Of a stretch of 21,735 nucleotides of DNA, positions 1 to 7,476 are shown one piece after another (the first letter of the stretch is position 1; every line of letters begins with the position of its first letter). The notes under the pieces were generated by a model. It made no database searches. It was given only the letters and a program-made list of their open reading frames with translations, and was not told the DNA's origin. The stretch comes from Lachnospiraceae bacterium (GTDB taxonomy: Bacteria; Bacillota; Clostridia; Lachnospirales; Lachnospiraceae). Both the position numbers and the translations under genes were made by a program. Location: assembly GCA_003979345.1 (NCBI GenBank), contig RYVZ01000042.1, positions 1-21,735 on the forward strand, given 5' to 3'.

Positions 1-273
1 ACCTCCGTTTATCTGAAATAGTCATTTTTGGCTGATACTATTATCTGTAAAAAAAGAAGCCTTATACTATTACTAAATACAAAATTTGGGCGTGATCGCG
101 TAATTGGTAAAAAAAGTTATGGAAATTATGAAAAAACATGTTATTATTAAAGTAACATGTTTTTATTTTTAGATTATCATAAAGCAGATAAAAAAGCGTA
201 CTGGCATTAAAAATGACAAGGACGGAGGCTGCGACAGAATACATAAGCGTACCGTCCGGAACAGGGAGGAATT
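1..273. other. Intergenic leader before the repeat-rich membrane protein
   Basis: AT-rich stretch with no convincing gene. The first bases read open in frame 1 to a TAG at 19-21, which could be the last codons of a plus-strand gene lying mostly outside the window, but this is too short to judge. A terminator hairpin lies at 132-164. After it, a short inverted repeat (GGACGG 220-225, CCGTCC 252-257) could fold in the leader of the next gene. I found no promoter with two good hexamers here. Confidence 0.5.
132..170 (+). terminator. Rho-independent terminator of an upstream gene
   Basis: A perfect 12-bp stem (132-143 with 153-164, arms AAAAACATGTTA and TAACATGTTTTT) with a 9-base loop is followed by a T-rich run to 170. 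The A/T-flanked stem could work in both directions. It probably ends a transcript entering from before the window. Confidence 0.65.
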
Positions 274-2187
274 ATGCAGGATAATAACAATCCGACGAAT
301 GGACAGCCGGAAGGGCAGAATCCTTATGGCGTGAATCAGGGGTTCGGTACGAATCAGACGGGTGATGTAACGCAGCCGTTTCAGGCAGCTGACGCGAATC
401 AGGGCTATGGAATGAATCAGCCGGGCGGTGCAGGACAGCCGAACATGAATCAGGGCTTTGGCATGGGTCAGGGTGATGCGAACATGAACCAGGGCTTTGG
501 AATGGGTCAGGGCGACGCGAACATGAACCAGGGCTTTGGAATGGGTCAGGGCGACGCGAACATGAATCAGGGCTTCGGCATGGGCCAGGGAGACATGAAC
601 ATGAATCAGGGCTTCGGCATGGGCCAGGGAGACATGAATATGAACCAGGGCTTCGGCATGGGCCAGGGAGACATGAATATGAACCAAGGCTTCGGCATGG
701 GCCAGGGCGATGCGAACATGAACCAGGGCTTTGGCATGAATCAGGGCTTTGGCATGGGTCAGGGCGACGCGAATATGAATCAGGGCTTCGGTATGAATCA
801 GCCGGGCAGTATGAACCAGGGCTTTGGCATGGGCCAGGGCGATGCCAACATGAATCAGGGCTTTGGCATGAATCAGGGTTACGCTCCGAATCAGCCGGGC
901 GGCGGATTTAATAATCCTACATATGGTTATGGCGCAGGGAGTCCCGGTTATCAGCAGCAACAGAAGGAAAACAAGAAAAAGCTTGGTGTAGTAGTTGGTG
1001 TGATCGTTGTCATTTTCCTTGCGATCGTGGGAATCATTGTCGGCATCGTGTTAAACAAGAAGGATGATAAGCCGGAGAGCGGTCCGGGTTCACTTGCATC
1101 CGGTCCGACTTCTGCACCGGAGGAAGTGGTAACGCCGGAACCGACCGATGAACCGGAACCGACCGACGAACCGGAACCGACCGACGAACCGGAGCCGACC
1201 GATGAACCGGAACCGACCGAGGAGCCTGACCAGCCAGATGTACCGGAGATCGATCCTGGCATTGCAACACAGGGTTCTGTGACGGATTATCGTGCTTCTT
1301 TTACCGGATATTACGGAGACAGCTACATTCTGCTTAAGAACAATCAGTGGGATGGATATAATCTGGTTTATGCAGATACACAGGTTGCATACTCGCTTGT
1401 CGATTTTGACGTCAGATATTTTGCCGTGATCAACGATGATGTTTATTTTACGTCGAGGGATTCCGATACAGGGACGTATGCTTTCTACAAAATTGATATG
1501 AAGGAAGGCGCGCAGCCGGAGCTTTTGCTGAACGGAACACAGGTATGTTCGTTCTCTTACTATGAGGGATTGATCTATTACGATAATTATGATGACTATT
1601 ATGAACTGTACTGCTATGATCCGGTGAGCGGAAGCAATGAGAAGGTCGATATGGATTCGCTCGGGTATTATTATATTCTCGACGGATATGTATACTATGA
1701 GCGGCTCGATGACCATACCATGTGCAAGATGAAGCTGGACGGTACTGACAAGCAGACACTGTTCGCACTTTCCGACTATAATCTGGAAAACGTCAGCTGT
1801 CTGACGGCGTTTGATATCAGCGGACATATCTTCTTTGCGTTTAATACGCCTGACGGAGATATGCTACTGACGACGGAGGACGGCAGCGCTTATGAGCTGA
1901 TCGCGGAGGATCTTCAGGACTTTGACCTGAATCAGGATATCTATTTTGCAGACGGTTCGATCTACTATTCTGCAAATAACGGAATGGAAGTGCATAAGCT
2001 TGACATTGAGGAATATCTGACGTCGGATCTGGAGACCATTCCTGACAGCATCATCTGTGATGACAGTTTCTACTATTTCGAAGTAACGGACGGGCTCATT
2101 TATGTTGAGCTTTATGGCGGCAATAACGAAATAGAAGTTATGGATTATCAGTCGGGTGAAATTTATAACACCTTTGACTTTTCATAA
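274..2187 (+). CDS. Q/N-rich repeat membrane protein with extracellular propeller-like domain
   Basis: 637 residues in four parts. Residues 1-230 are a low-complexity Gln/Asn/Gly/Met region dominated by a 13-residue unit of the NMNQGFGMGQGDA type. Residues 237-260 are one strong TM helix preceded by KENKKK, so the N-terminus is probably cytoplasmic. Residues 289-318 are five EPTDEP-type repeats, a likely stalk. Residues about 330-637 are Tyr/Asp-rich with recurring Y-Y/D-G-x-I-Y-Y strands, like the DUF5050/TolB-type propeller domains of Clostridia. The ATG has GGGAGG at 264-269. The gene is monocistronic: the ileS promoter starts just after its stop. No enzyme motif is visible, and the function is unknown; a surface sensor or structural membrane protein is plausible. 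The zinc-ribbon membrane protein at the other end of the window also has a Q/N/G-rich segment. Confidence 0.85.
   Translation: MQDNNNPTNGQPEGQNPYGVNQGFGTNQTGDVTQPFQAADANQGYGMNQPGGAGQPNMNQGFGMGQGDANMNQGFGMGQGDANMNQGFGMGQGDANMNQGFGMGQGDMNMNQGFGMGQGDMNMNQGFGMGQGDMNMNQGFGMGQGDANMNQGFGMNQGFGMGQGDANMNQGFGMNQPGSMNQGFGMGQGDANMNQGFGMNQGYAPNQPGGGFNNPTYGYGAGSPGYQQQQKENKKKLGVVVGVIVVIFLAIVGIIVGIVLNKKDDKPESGPGSLASGPTSAPEEVVTPEPTDEPEPTDEPEPTDEPEPTDEPEPTEEPDQPDVPEIDPGIATQGSVTDYRASFTGYYGDSYILLKNNQWDGYNLVYADTQVAYSLVDFDVRYFAVINDDVYFTSRDSDTGTYAFYKIDMKEGAQPELLLNGTQVCSFSYYEGLIYYDNYDDYYELYCYDPVSGSNEKVDMDSLGYYYILDGYVYYERLDDHTMCKMKLDGTDKQTLFALSDYNLENVSCLTAFDISGHIFFAFNTPDGDMLLTTEDGSAYELIAEDLQDFDLNQDIYFADGSIYYSANNGMEVHKLDIEEYLTSDLETIPDSIICDDSFYYFEVTDGLIYVELYGGNNEIEVMDYQSGEIYNTFDFS
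442..880 (+). repeat. 39-bp tandem coding repeats (13-residue unit)
   Basis: Seven contiguous 39-bp units at 442-714 encode NMNQGFGMGQGD(A/M), followed by irregular partial units to about 880. Units 4-6 share GGCATGGGCCAGGGAGACATG while units 1-3 carry GGTCAGGGCGACGCG-like codons. This block-wise sharing is typical of recent duplication by slippage or unequal exchange. Copy number probably varies between strains. Confidence 0.9.
1138..1227 (+). repeat. 18-bp tandem coding repeats (EPTDEP stalk)
   Basis: Five 18-bp units encode EPTDEP (the last is EPTEEP) just outside the TM helix. An acidic proline-rich stalk is common between a membrane anchor and an extracellular domain in Gram-positive proteins. 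Confidence 0.85.
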
Positions 2188-2190
2188 GTC

Positions 2191-2220
2191 TTGACAAAGA
2201 CGAAACGAACGCATTATAAT
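2191..2220 (+). promoter_or_regulatory. Strong sigma-A promoter of ileS
   Basis: A perfect -35 TTGACA (2191-2196) and a perfect -10 TATAAT (2215-2220) are separated by 18 bases. The promoter begins 4 bases after the stop of the preceding gene and feeds the T-box leader, so expression should be set mainly by tRNA-dependent antitermination. Confidence 0.9.
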
Positions 2221-2226
2221 AGCAAA

Positions 2227-2552
2227 AAGCATGAAGAGATGAATAGAATTTCTATAATATAAGAAAGACGCTGACAAAGACAGTAGCCTGATTCGGAAAT
2301 TCACAGCGAGCCGGCGGAGGTGCGAGACCGGTATGAGTACGAATGAGGGGAAAATCACTTTCGAGTCGCAGCCTGAAAGCCGGACGACAGTCCGAAAGCC
2401 AGACAGCAGCCTGGCGGTAAGTAAGTGCTGACGCAGCCCCAGCGTTACAGGGGACCATATAAACCGGATCCGCATGATGCGGGGCGGCCGTATGCTGTAA
2501 GAGGTGGTAAACGAACTAAGACTTCGTCCTGTTGCGGGACGAAGTCTTTTTT
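2227..2552 (+). promoter_or_regulatory. T-box riboswitch, tRNA-Ile specific, upstream of ileS
   Basis: Leader RNA that senses uncharged tRNA. The Stem I apical part is visible at 2305-2331 (AGCGAG, then CCGG, GGTGCGAG, CCGG). The specifier codon is ATC at 2354-2356, followed by a purine, matching isoleucine. The T-box bulge is TGGT at 2505-2508, which would pair with an ACCA end and so agrees with an A discriminator base. An antiterminator can form from AGG plus ACGAA (2502-2504, 2511-2515) with TTCGT plus CCT (2523-2530). It excludes the terminator stem at 2518-2548. Uncharged tRNA-Ile should favour the antiterminator and read-through into ileS. Confidence 0.93.
2518..2552 (+). terminator. 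T-box regulated terminator
   Basis: 12-bp perfect stem (AAGACTTCGTCC at 2518-2529 with GGACGAAGTCTT at 2537-2548) and a T run at 2547-2552. Its 5' arm overlaps the 3' half of the antiterminator, as expected for a T-box switch. Confidence 0.93.
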
Positions 2553-2647
2553 GTATCTTTGGAAACGCCTGTCACATTCATCGATATATGTTATCAAAGT
2601 GTGTTTCGCAATTGCCTAACATTCATCTGAGAGAAAGGAGCACGAAA

Positions 2648-5600
2648 ATGTATCAAAAAGTAACAACGGATCTAAATTTTGTGGAGCGTGAAAAGGAAGT
2701 CAGTGAATTCTGGAAAGAGCATGACATTTTCCGCAAGTCAATGGAGCAGAGGAAAGACGGGGAGACCTATACATTTTATGACGGACCGCCGACTGCTAAC
2801 GGAAAGCCCCATATCGGGCATGTCTTAACGCGCGTGATCAAAGATATGATTCCGCGTTACCGCACAATGAAGGGATATATGGTTCCGCGGAAAGCAGGGT
2901 GGGACACGCACGGGCTTCCGGTAGAGCTTGAAGTGGAGAAACTGCTTGGTCTGGACGGAAAAGAGCAGATTGAGGGGTACGGATTAGACCCGTTTATTTC
3001 AAAATGTAAGGAATCGGTCTGGAAATACAAGGGCATGTGGGAGGACTTCTCCCAGACGGTCGGTTTTTGGGCGGATATGGATGATCCGTATGTGACCTAT
3101 CACGATAACTTTATCGAGTCTGAGTGGTGGGCATTAAAACAGATTTGGGATAAAGGATTATTATATAAAGGCTTTAAGATCGTGCCGTACTGCCCGCGCT
3201 GCGGGACGCCGCTTTCCACGCATGAGGTTGCGCAGGGTTACAAGGCTGTCAAAGAGCGGTCCGCAGTCGTGCGCTTTAAGGTGAAGGGCGAGGACGCATA
3301 CTTTCTGGCATGGACGACAACGCCGTGGACGCTGCCGTCGAATGTGGCGCTTTGCGTGAATCCTGAGGAGGTATATTGCAAAGTAAAAGCGGCGGACGGC
3401 TATGTCTATTATCTGGCGCAGGCGCTGTCAGATCAGGTACTCGGAAAGCTTGGCGCGGAGGGCGCCCCGGCATATGAGGTGCTTGAAACCTGCAGCGGAA
3501 AGGAATTAGAATACAAGGAATATGAGCCGCTGTTTTCATGTGCCGGCGACGCTGCAGAAAAACAGCATAAAAAAGGACATTATGTGACCTGCGATTCCTA
3601 TGTCACAATGACCGACGGTACCGGTATTGTCCATATTGCGCCGGCATTCGGCGAGGACGACGCGCAGGTCGGAAGGAAATATGATCTGCCGTTCGTGCAG
3701 TTTGTCGACGGAAAAGGAAATATGACGGGGGAGACGCCGTATGCGGGGCTGTTTGTAAAAAAGGCGGATCCGGAAATCTTAAAAGATCTTGACAAAGAGG
3801 GTAAGCTGTTTGACGCGCCGAAGTTCGAGCATGATTATCCGTTCTGCTGGCGCTGTGATACGCCGCTCATTTATTATGCACGCGAGTCGTGGTTTATCAA
3901 AATGACCGCGGTCAGGGATGCGCTTGTGCGCAATAATAAAACGGTCAACTGGATTCCGCCCTCGATCGGAGAGGGACGTTTCGGCAACTGGCTGGAAAAC
4001 ATTCAGGACTGGGGCGTTTCGAGGAACCGTTACTGGGGGACGCCGCTCAATATATGGGAGTGCGAAAGCTGCGCGCACCAGGAGTCGGTCGGTTCCCGTG
4101 AGGAATTGGAAAAATTAAGCGGCAATCCGGCAGCGCGCACGGTCGAGCTGCACAGACCGTATGTGGATGAGATCACCTGCACCTGCCCGAAGTGCGGCGG
4201 GACGATGAAGCGCGTACCGGAGGTCATTGACTGTTGGTTTGATTCGGGCGCAATGCCGTTTGCACAGCATCATTATCCGTTTGAAAATAAGGAATTGTTT
4301 GAATCGCAGTTCCCGGCGCAGTTTATTTCAGAGGCTGTCGATCAGACGCGCGGATGGTTTTATTCGCTTATGGCGGAGTCCACGCTGCTCTTTGACAAAT
4401 CGCCCTACGAGAATGTGATCGTGCTTGGTCTTGTGCTGGATGAAAACGGCCAGAAAATGGCTAAGAGCAAAGGGAATGCGGTCGATCCGTTTGAGGCGCT
4501 TGAGACGTACGGGGCGGATGCGATCCGCTGGTACTTCTATATCAACTCCGCGCCGTGGCTGCCGAACCGGTTCCACGGGAAAGCGGTGCAGGAGGGACAG
4601 CGTAAATTCCTTGGAACCTTGTGGAATACCTATGCGTTTTTTGTCCTGTATGCGAATATTGATCAATTTGACGCAACGAAGTATTCATTGGAATATGAGA
4701 AGCTTCCGGTCATGGATAAATGGCTGCTTTCAAAATTGAATACGGCAGTCCGTGCGGTGGATGAGCATTTGGACAATTATCGCATTCCGGAGGCAGCCAA
4801 GGTACTGGACAATTTTGTGGATGAAATGAGCAACTGGTATGTCAGAAGAAGCCGTGAGCGTTTTTGGGCGAAGGGCATGGAGCAGGATAAGATCAACGCT
4901 TACATGACGCTTTATACGGCGCTTGTGACGATCGCAAAATGTGCGGCTCCGATGGTGCCGTTCATGACCGAGCTGATCTACCGCAATCTAGTGTGCAGCA
5001 TCGACGCATCGGCGCCGGAGAGCGTTCATCTGTGCGATTTCCCGAAGGTGGAGGAATCCATGATCGATTCGAAACTGGAGGCGGATATGGAGGAGGTATT
5101 GGAGCTTGTCGTCATGGGACGCGCGGCGCGCAATACCGCCAATATCAAGAACCGCCAGCCGATCGGGACAATGTTCGTCAAGACTGACAGGGAGCTGGAT
5201 GCGTTCTATCAGGATATTGTCAGGGATGAGCTGAATATCAGGCAGATCGTATTTACGAACGAGGTCAGCGAATTTACGAGCTATAGCTTTAAGCCGCAGT
5301 TAAAGACAGTCGGACCTAAATATGGGAAGCAGCTTGGCGGCATAAAAGAGCATCTGGCAGGACTTGACGGGAATGCGGCGATGAAGGAGCTGAAAGAAAA
5401 AGGAGTGCTTGCCTTTGATGTGGATGGCGCAGAAGTCTCGCTTTCCGAGGAAGATCTGCTGATCGAGGTGACGCAGAAGGAGGGCTATGTTGCAGAAAGC
5501 GATCATGATACGGCGATCGTATTAGATACGAACCTGACGGAAGAGCTGATCGAGGAAGGCTTTGTTTACGAGATCATCAGTAAGATCCAGACGATGCGAA

Positions 5601-5806
5601 AGGACAGCGGATTCGAGGTCATGGATCACATTACGGTCTATGTGAGCGGCAATGACAAAATCGCGCGTCTGATCGACAAACACCGGCAGGCGATCGGCGA
5701 GAAGGTGCTTGCCGACTCGTTTGTCACAGATGCGGACTGCGAAGCCGGAAAAGAGTGGAACATTAACGGGGAGAATGTGAAGCTCGGCGTGGAGAAGGTG
5801 TCGTAA
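2648..5806 (+). CDS. ileS: Isoleucyl-tRNA synthetase, type 2
   Basis: Cytoplasmic class I aminoacyl-tRNA synthetase that charges tRNA-Ile. The HIGH motif is at residues 55-58 (KPHIGHVLTRVIKD) and the KMSKS-type loop at 603-607 is KMAKS. The CP1 editing domain carries TTPWTLPSNVAL and the GTGIVHIAPAFGEDD block. Cys pairs occur in CPRCG and CTCPKCGG. Length 1052 residues and no terminal Cys cluster of the E. coli type suggest the eukaryote-like type 2 enzyme, a class known for low mupirocin sensitivity. I chose ATG 2648 because GAAAGGAG lies at 2633-2640; the open frame extends upstream to 2504, but that stretch is T-box RNA. The ATC-specifier T-box directly upstream independently supports the assignment. 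Confidence 0.97.
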   Translation: MYQKVTTDLNFVEREKEVSEFWKEHDIFRKSMEQRKDGETYTFYDGPPTANGKPHIGHVLTRVIKDMIPRYRTMKGYMVPRKAGWDTHGLPVELEVEKLLGLDGKEQIEGYGLDPFISKCKESVWKYKGMWEDFSQTVGFWADMDDPYVTYHDNFIESEWWALKQIWDKGLLYKGFKIVPYCPRCGTPLSTHEVAQGYKAVKERSAVVRFKVKGEDAYFLAWTTTPWTLPSNVALCVNPEEVYCKVKAADGYVYYLAQALSDQVLGKLGAEGAPAYEVLETCSGKELEYKEYEPLFSCAGDAAEKQHKKGHYVTCDSYVTMTDGTGIVHIAPAFGEDDAQVGRKYDLPFVQFVDGKGNMTGETPYAGLFVKKADPEILKDLDKEGKLFDAPKFEHDYPFCWRCDTPLIYYARESWFIKMTAVRDALVRNNKTVNWIPPSIGEGRFGNWLENIQDWGVSRNRYWGTPLNIWECESCAHQESVGSREELEKLSGNPAARTVELHRPYVDEITCTCPKCGGTMKRVPEVIDCWFDSGAMPFAQHHYPFENKELFESQFPAQFISEAVDQTRGWFYSLMAESTLLFDKSPYENVIVLGLVLDENGQKMAKSKGNAVDPFEALETYGADAIRWYFYINSAPWLPNRFHGKAVQEGQRKFLGTLWNTYAFFVLYANIDQFDATKYSLEYEKLPVMDKWLLSKLNTAVRAVDEHLDNYRIPEAAKVLDNFVDEMSNWYVRRSRERFWAKGMEQDKINAYMTLYTALVTIAKCAAPMVPFMTELIYRNLVCSIDASAPESVHLCDFPKVEESMIDSKLEADMEEVLELVVMGRAARNTANIKNRQPIGTMFVKTDRELDAFYQDIVRDELNIRQIVFTNEVSEFTSYSFKPQLKTVGPKYGKQLGGIKEHLAGLDGNAAMKELKEKGVLAFDVDGAEVSLSEEDLLIEVTQKEGYVAESDHDTAIVLDTNLTEELIEEGFVYEIISKIQTMRKDSGFEVMDHITVYVSGNDKIARLIDKHRQAIGEKVLADSFVTDADCEAGKEWNINGENVKLGVEKVS

Positions 5807-5923
5807 AAGCACGGGATAAGGCGCTAGAGGCAAAGCGGCGGTATGTGCAGCCGGATGATGTCAATTGGTATATTGTCGGCGCTGAATAGTTGTGCAGTGC
5901 AAATTAAATAGGAATTGAATGAG

Positions 5924-5958
5924 ACAAGCGGCAGAGGAGAATCACTGTCGCTTGTTTT
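5924..5958 (+). terminator. Terminator after ileS
   Basis: 11-bp stem with one G-U pair (ACAAGCGGCAG at 5924-5934, CTGTCGCTTGT at 5945-5955), a 10-base loop and TTTT at 5955-5958. It separates ileS from the peptide/propeller operon. Confidence 0.8.
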
Positions 5959-5988
5959 GCTATTTTGGGGAAATAAACTAAAAAAAGC

Positions 5989-6017
5989 TTGATTAGTATG
6001 ATGTGATGTGCTATAGT
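5989..6017 (+). promoter_or_regulatory. Probable promoter of the peptide/propeller/ABC operon
   Basis: TTGATT (5989-5994) and TATAGT (6012-6017) with a 17-base spacer, preceded by an A tract at 5981-5986 that could act as an UP element. It lies between the ileS terminator and the first peptide gene. I saw no other convincing promoter or terminator until 14608, so it may drive the whole cluster. Confidence 0.6.
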
Positions 6018-6050
6018 TGTAGTGTTGATACACACGTAGGATGTAGTGTG
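6018..6050. repeat. Direct repeat TGTAGTGT near the predicted transcription start
   Basis: TGTAGTGT occurs at 6018-6025 and 6042-6049, with the opposite-strand sequence ACACAC at 6031-6034 and around it. CACAC (6031-6035) can also pair with GTGTG (6046-6050). The position, just downstream of the -10, would suit a repressor site or a short leader hairpin. Either reading is tentative. Confidence 0.3.
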
Positions 6051-6077
6051 AGATAACAGTGGATAGTGAAATTATAG

Positions 6078-6091
6078 TTCAGGCAGAACAA
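6078..6091 (+). repeat. Left arm of the inverted repeat enclosing peptide gene 1
   Basis: TTCAGGCAGAACAA pairs perfectly over 14 bp with 6355-6368. G6077 and T6369 can add a G-U pair. The arm lies 9 bases before AGGAGG, the ribosome-binding site of peptide 1, so the enclosed 263 bases hold the complete translation unit. Confidence 0.9.
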
Positions 6092-6113
6092 ATGAGAATA
6101 GGAGGAATTTCAG

Positions 6114-6347
6114 ATGAGAGGAAAAAAGAGATTATTGGTATTAACGGCGACGATTTTGATGCTGGGCAGCGTTTTGAGTGCGCATGCGGACGATTCCTTT
6201 GTTATAACGGAACAGATAAGTGATGAGTGCAGATCGCCACTATGTTATGATAGTAAGAACTTAGAGAACTATCATCGATTTTTGGCAAGAGCAATGACTG
6301 GAAAATATGTAATAATAAATAGCCCCACAGGAGAGTGTTGTAGATAG
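6114..6347 (+). CDS. Small secreted Cys-rich peptide precursor 1 (CCR C-terminus)
   Basis: 77 residues. A Sec signal peptide (MRGKKR, hydrophobic core, AHA cleavage site near residues 24-26) leaves a mature peptide of about 51 residues. It has exactly four Cys: one before and one within CRSPLCYDSKN, and a CC pair in the terminal GECCR. The same blocks recur in the second peptide gene at 8644. AGGAGG at 6100-6105 serves the ATG. The first gene of the operon, it is followed by a propeller lipoprotein. There is no double-Gly leader and no LanM, YcaO or radical-SAM enzyme nearby, so a disulfide-bonded Sec-exported bacteriocin, pheromone or surface ligand is more likely than a post-translationally modified RiPP. 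I do not recognise a named family. Confidence 0.85.
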   Translation: MRGKKRLLVLTATILMLGSVLSAHADDSFVITEQISDECRSPLCYDSKNLENYHRFLARAMTGKYVIINSPTGECCR

Positions 6348-6354
6348 TTGATGG

Positions 6355-6368
6355 TTGTTCTGCCTGAA
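6355..6368 (+). repeat. Right arm of the inverted repeat enclosing peptide gene 1
   Basis: TTGTTCTGCCTGAA is the exact reverse complement of 6078-6091. It starts 7 bases after the peptide stop and ends 7 bases before the AAGGGAG ribosome-binding site of the following lipoprotein. There is no T run after it, so it is not an ordinary terminator. Confidence 0.9.
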
Positions 6369-6388
6369 TGGTGATAAGGGAGTGGGAT

Positions 6389-7459
6389 GTGAAAAGCTAT
6401 TGTATAGATAAAAGTAAGAAAGTTATATGTGTTTTTACACTGATGCTTTGTATATTATTAGGTTGTAGTAAAAAAGAAGAGGTGGTAAATTATGAAATTC
6501 CAATCTATACAGAAATTGAGTTAGAGAGAGTATGGAATGAGGATGGCGAGCAATTATTTGAAAACTATAAGGATGAGTATATTATACATAGGTGGACCAA
6601 AAAGCAAACAGGGATTAATAGTCCATATGGAATATGTGTTTTAGAAAATTGTATTTATGTTTCAGATTTTTCAGGGCATCGTATCGTGCAACTGGCATTG
6701 AGTGGAGAACCACTCACTTCATATGGACAGCTTGGTGCAGAACCGGGGAATTTTGTAAATCCAACAGCCATAATCTGTCACGAGAATTCTCTTTATATAC
6801 TAGATCAGGGAAATCATAGAATACAGATTTTTGATTTGGAAATGAATTATCAAAAAGAGATACCTTATACAGGGGTTGTTTTTTCGAAAAATGTGTTTTT
6901 TCATGATATGGCAGTTGATCAGAACGGGACTGTTTTTTTGAGTGAATGGGAAAATTTTGTTGAAGATGCGGCTATTTATTATATATCGGACGAGGGAACG
7001 TTGAATCAGTTGGAGCCGCATATCAGCGGTGTTTTAGCAGAGTACCAAGGAGAAGTTTATGCAATTAATATATACAGTCTGTTTTATGTTGAAACATCTA
7101 ATGGATTAGCAAGAGGAGCTACATTTGGATCAAATTTTTTGTTCAAGTGTACAAAAAGTGGATTGGAACAATTGTGTGAATTGCCTTATAAGTATGCGGC
7201 AGGAGACTTTTTTATTGAAGACGAGGTGTTGTACGCGATTACGCTTTATGACCCTTTGAATATTCAAATGAATCGATTCATGATGAACGGAAAATTAGGC
7301 TCTGCGGTTTATATTTTTGAAAGAGAGGAGCGAGATTATTCCAATATTTCTAGTGAGCCGATTGAGTATCCGTGGTATCTTGATGTGATAGATGATAATC
7401 ATATATATGCAGTTGATTCGCTTTGGAAAACCATCTATTTTTTAGAAAAAATAGAATAG
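6389..7459 (+). CDS. NHL-type beta-propeller lipoprotein 1
   Basis: 356 residues. A lipoprotein signal peptide ends in ILLGC (lipid-bearing Cys about residue 26). The exported part has NHL-like blades: SPYGIC-IYVSDF, NFVNPTAI-LYILDQGNHRIQIFD, FHDMAVDQNGTVFL, GVLAEYQGEVYA and a last blade YPWYLDV-DDNHIYAVDSLWKT. This suggests a six-bladed propeller on the outer face of the membrane, a fold used for binding proteins or peptides. I chose GTG 6389 because AAGGGAG (6376-6382) sits 6 bases before it; an in-frame ATG at 6368 has no ribosome-binding site and overlaps the inverted-repeat arm. The gene is visibly AT-richer than its two paralogues. No catalytic residues were seen. Confidence 0.85.
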   Translation: MKSYCIDKSKKVICVFTLMLCILLGCSKKEEVVNYEIPIYTEIELERVWNEDGEQLFENYKDEYIIHRWTKKQTGINSPYGICVLENCIYVSDFSGHRIVQLALSGEPLTSYGQLGAEPGNFVNPTAIICHENSLYILDQGNHRIQIFDLEMNYQKEIPYTGVVFSKNVFFHDMAVDQNGTVFLSEWENFVEDAAIYYISDEGTLNQLEPHISGVLAEYQGEVYAINIYSLFYVETSNGLARGATFGSNFLFKCTKSGLEQLCELPYKYAAGDFFIEDEVLYAITLYDPLNIQMNRFMMNGKLGSAVYIFEREERDYSNISSEPIEYPWYLDVIDDNHIYAVDSLWKTIYFLEKIE

Positions 7460-7476
7460 CAAGAAAGGGGCTGTAA

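Noticed and set aside
169..960. 263-codon open frame on the minus strand with repeated ALIHVRVALAHAE-like text
   Set aside because: It is the antisense of the 39-bp coding repeats at 442-880. The periodicity comes from the real plus-strand gene, and there is no ribosome-binding site.
1090..1827. 245-codon minus-strand open frame
   Set aside because: Antisense of the stalk and propeller part of the membrane protein at 274; low-complexity RFRFIGR text mirrors the EPTDEP repeats.
2504..2647. Upstream in-frame extension of ileS
   Set aside because: It overlaps the T-box antiterminator and terminator and lacks IleRS homology; GAAAGGAG directly precedes ATG 2648.
6078..6368. Insertion-sequence or MITE ends around peptide gene 1
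   Set aside because: No target-site duplication is visible outside the arms, no transposase is present, and the spacing relative to the stop codon and ribosome-binding site is the same in both copies, which fits an RNA role better. A cassette origin is not excluded.
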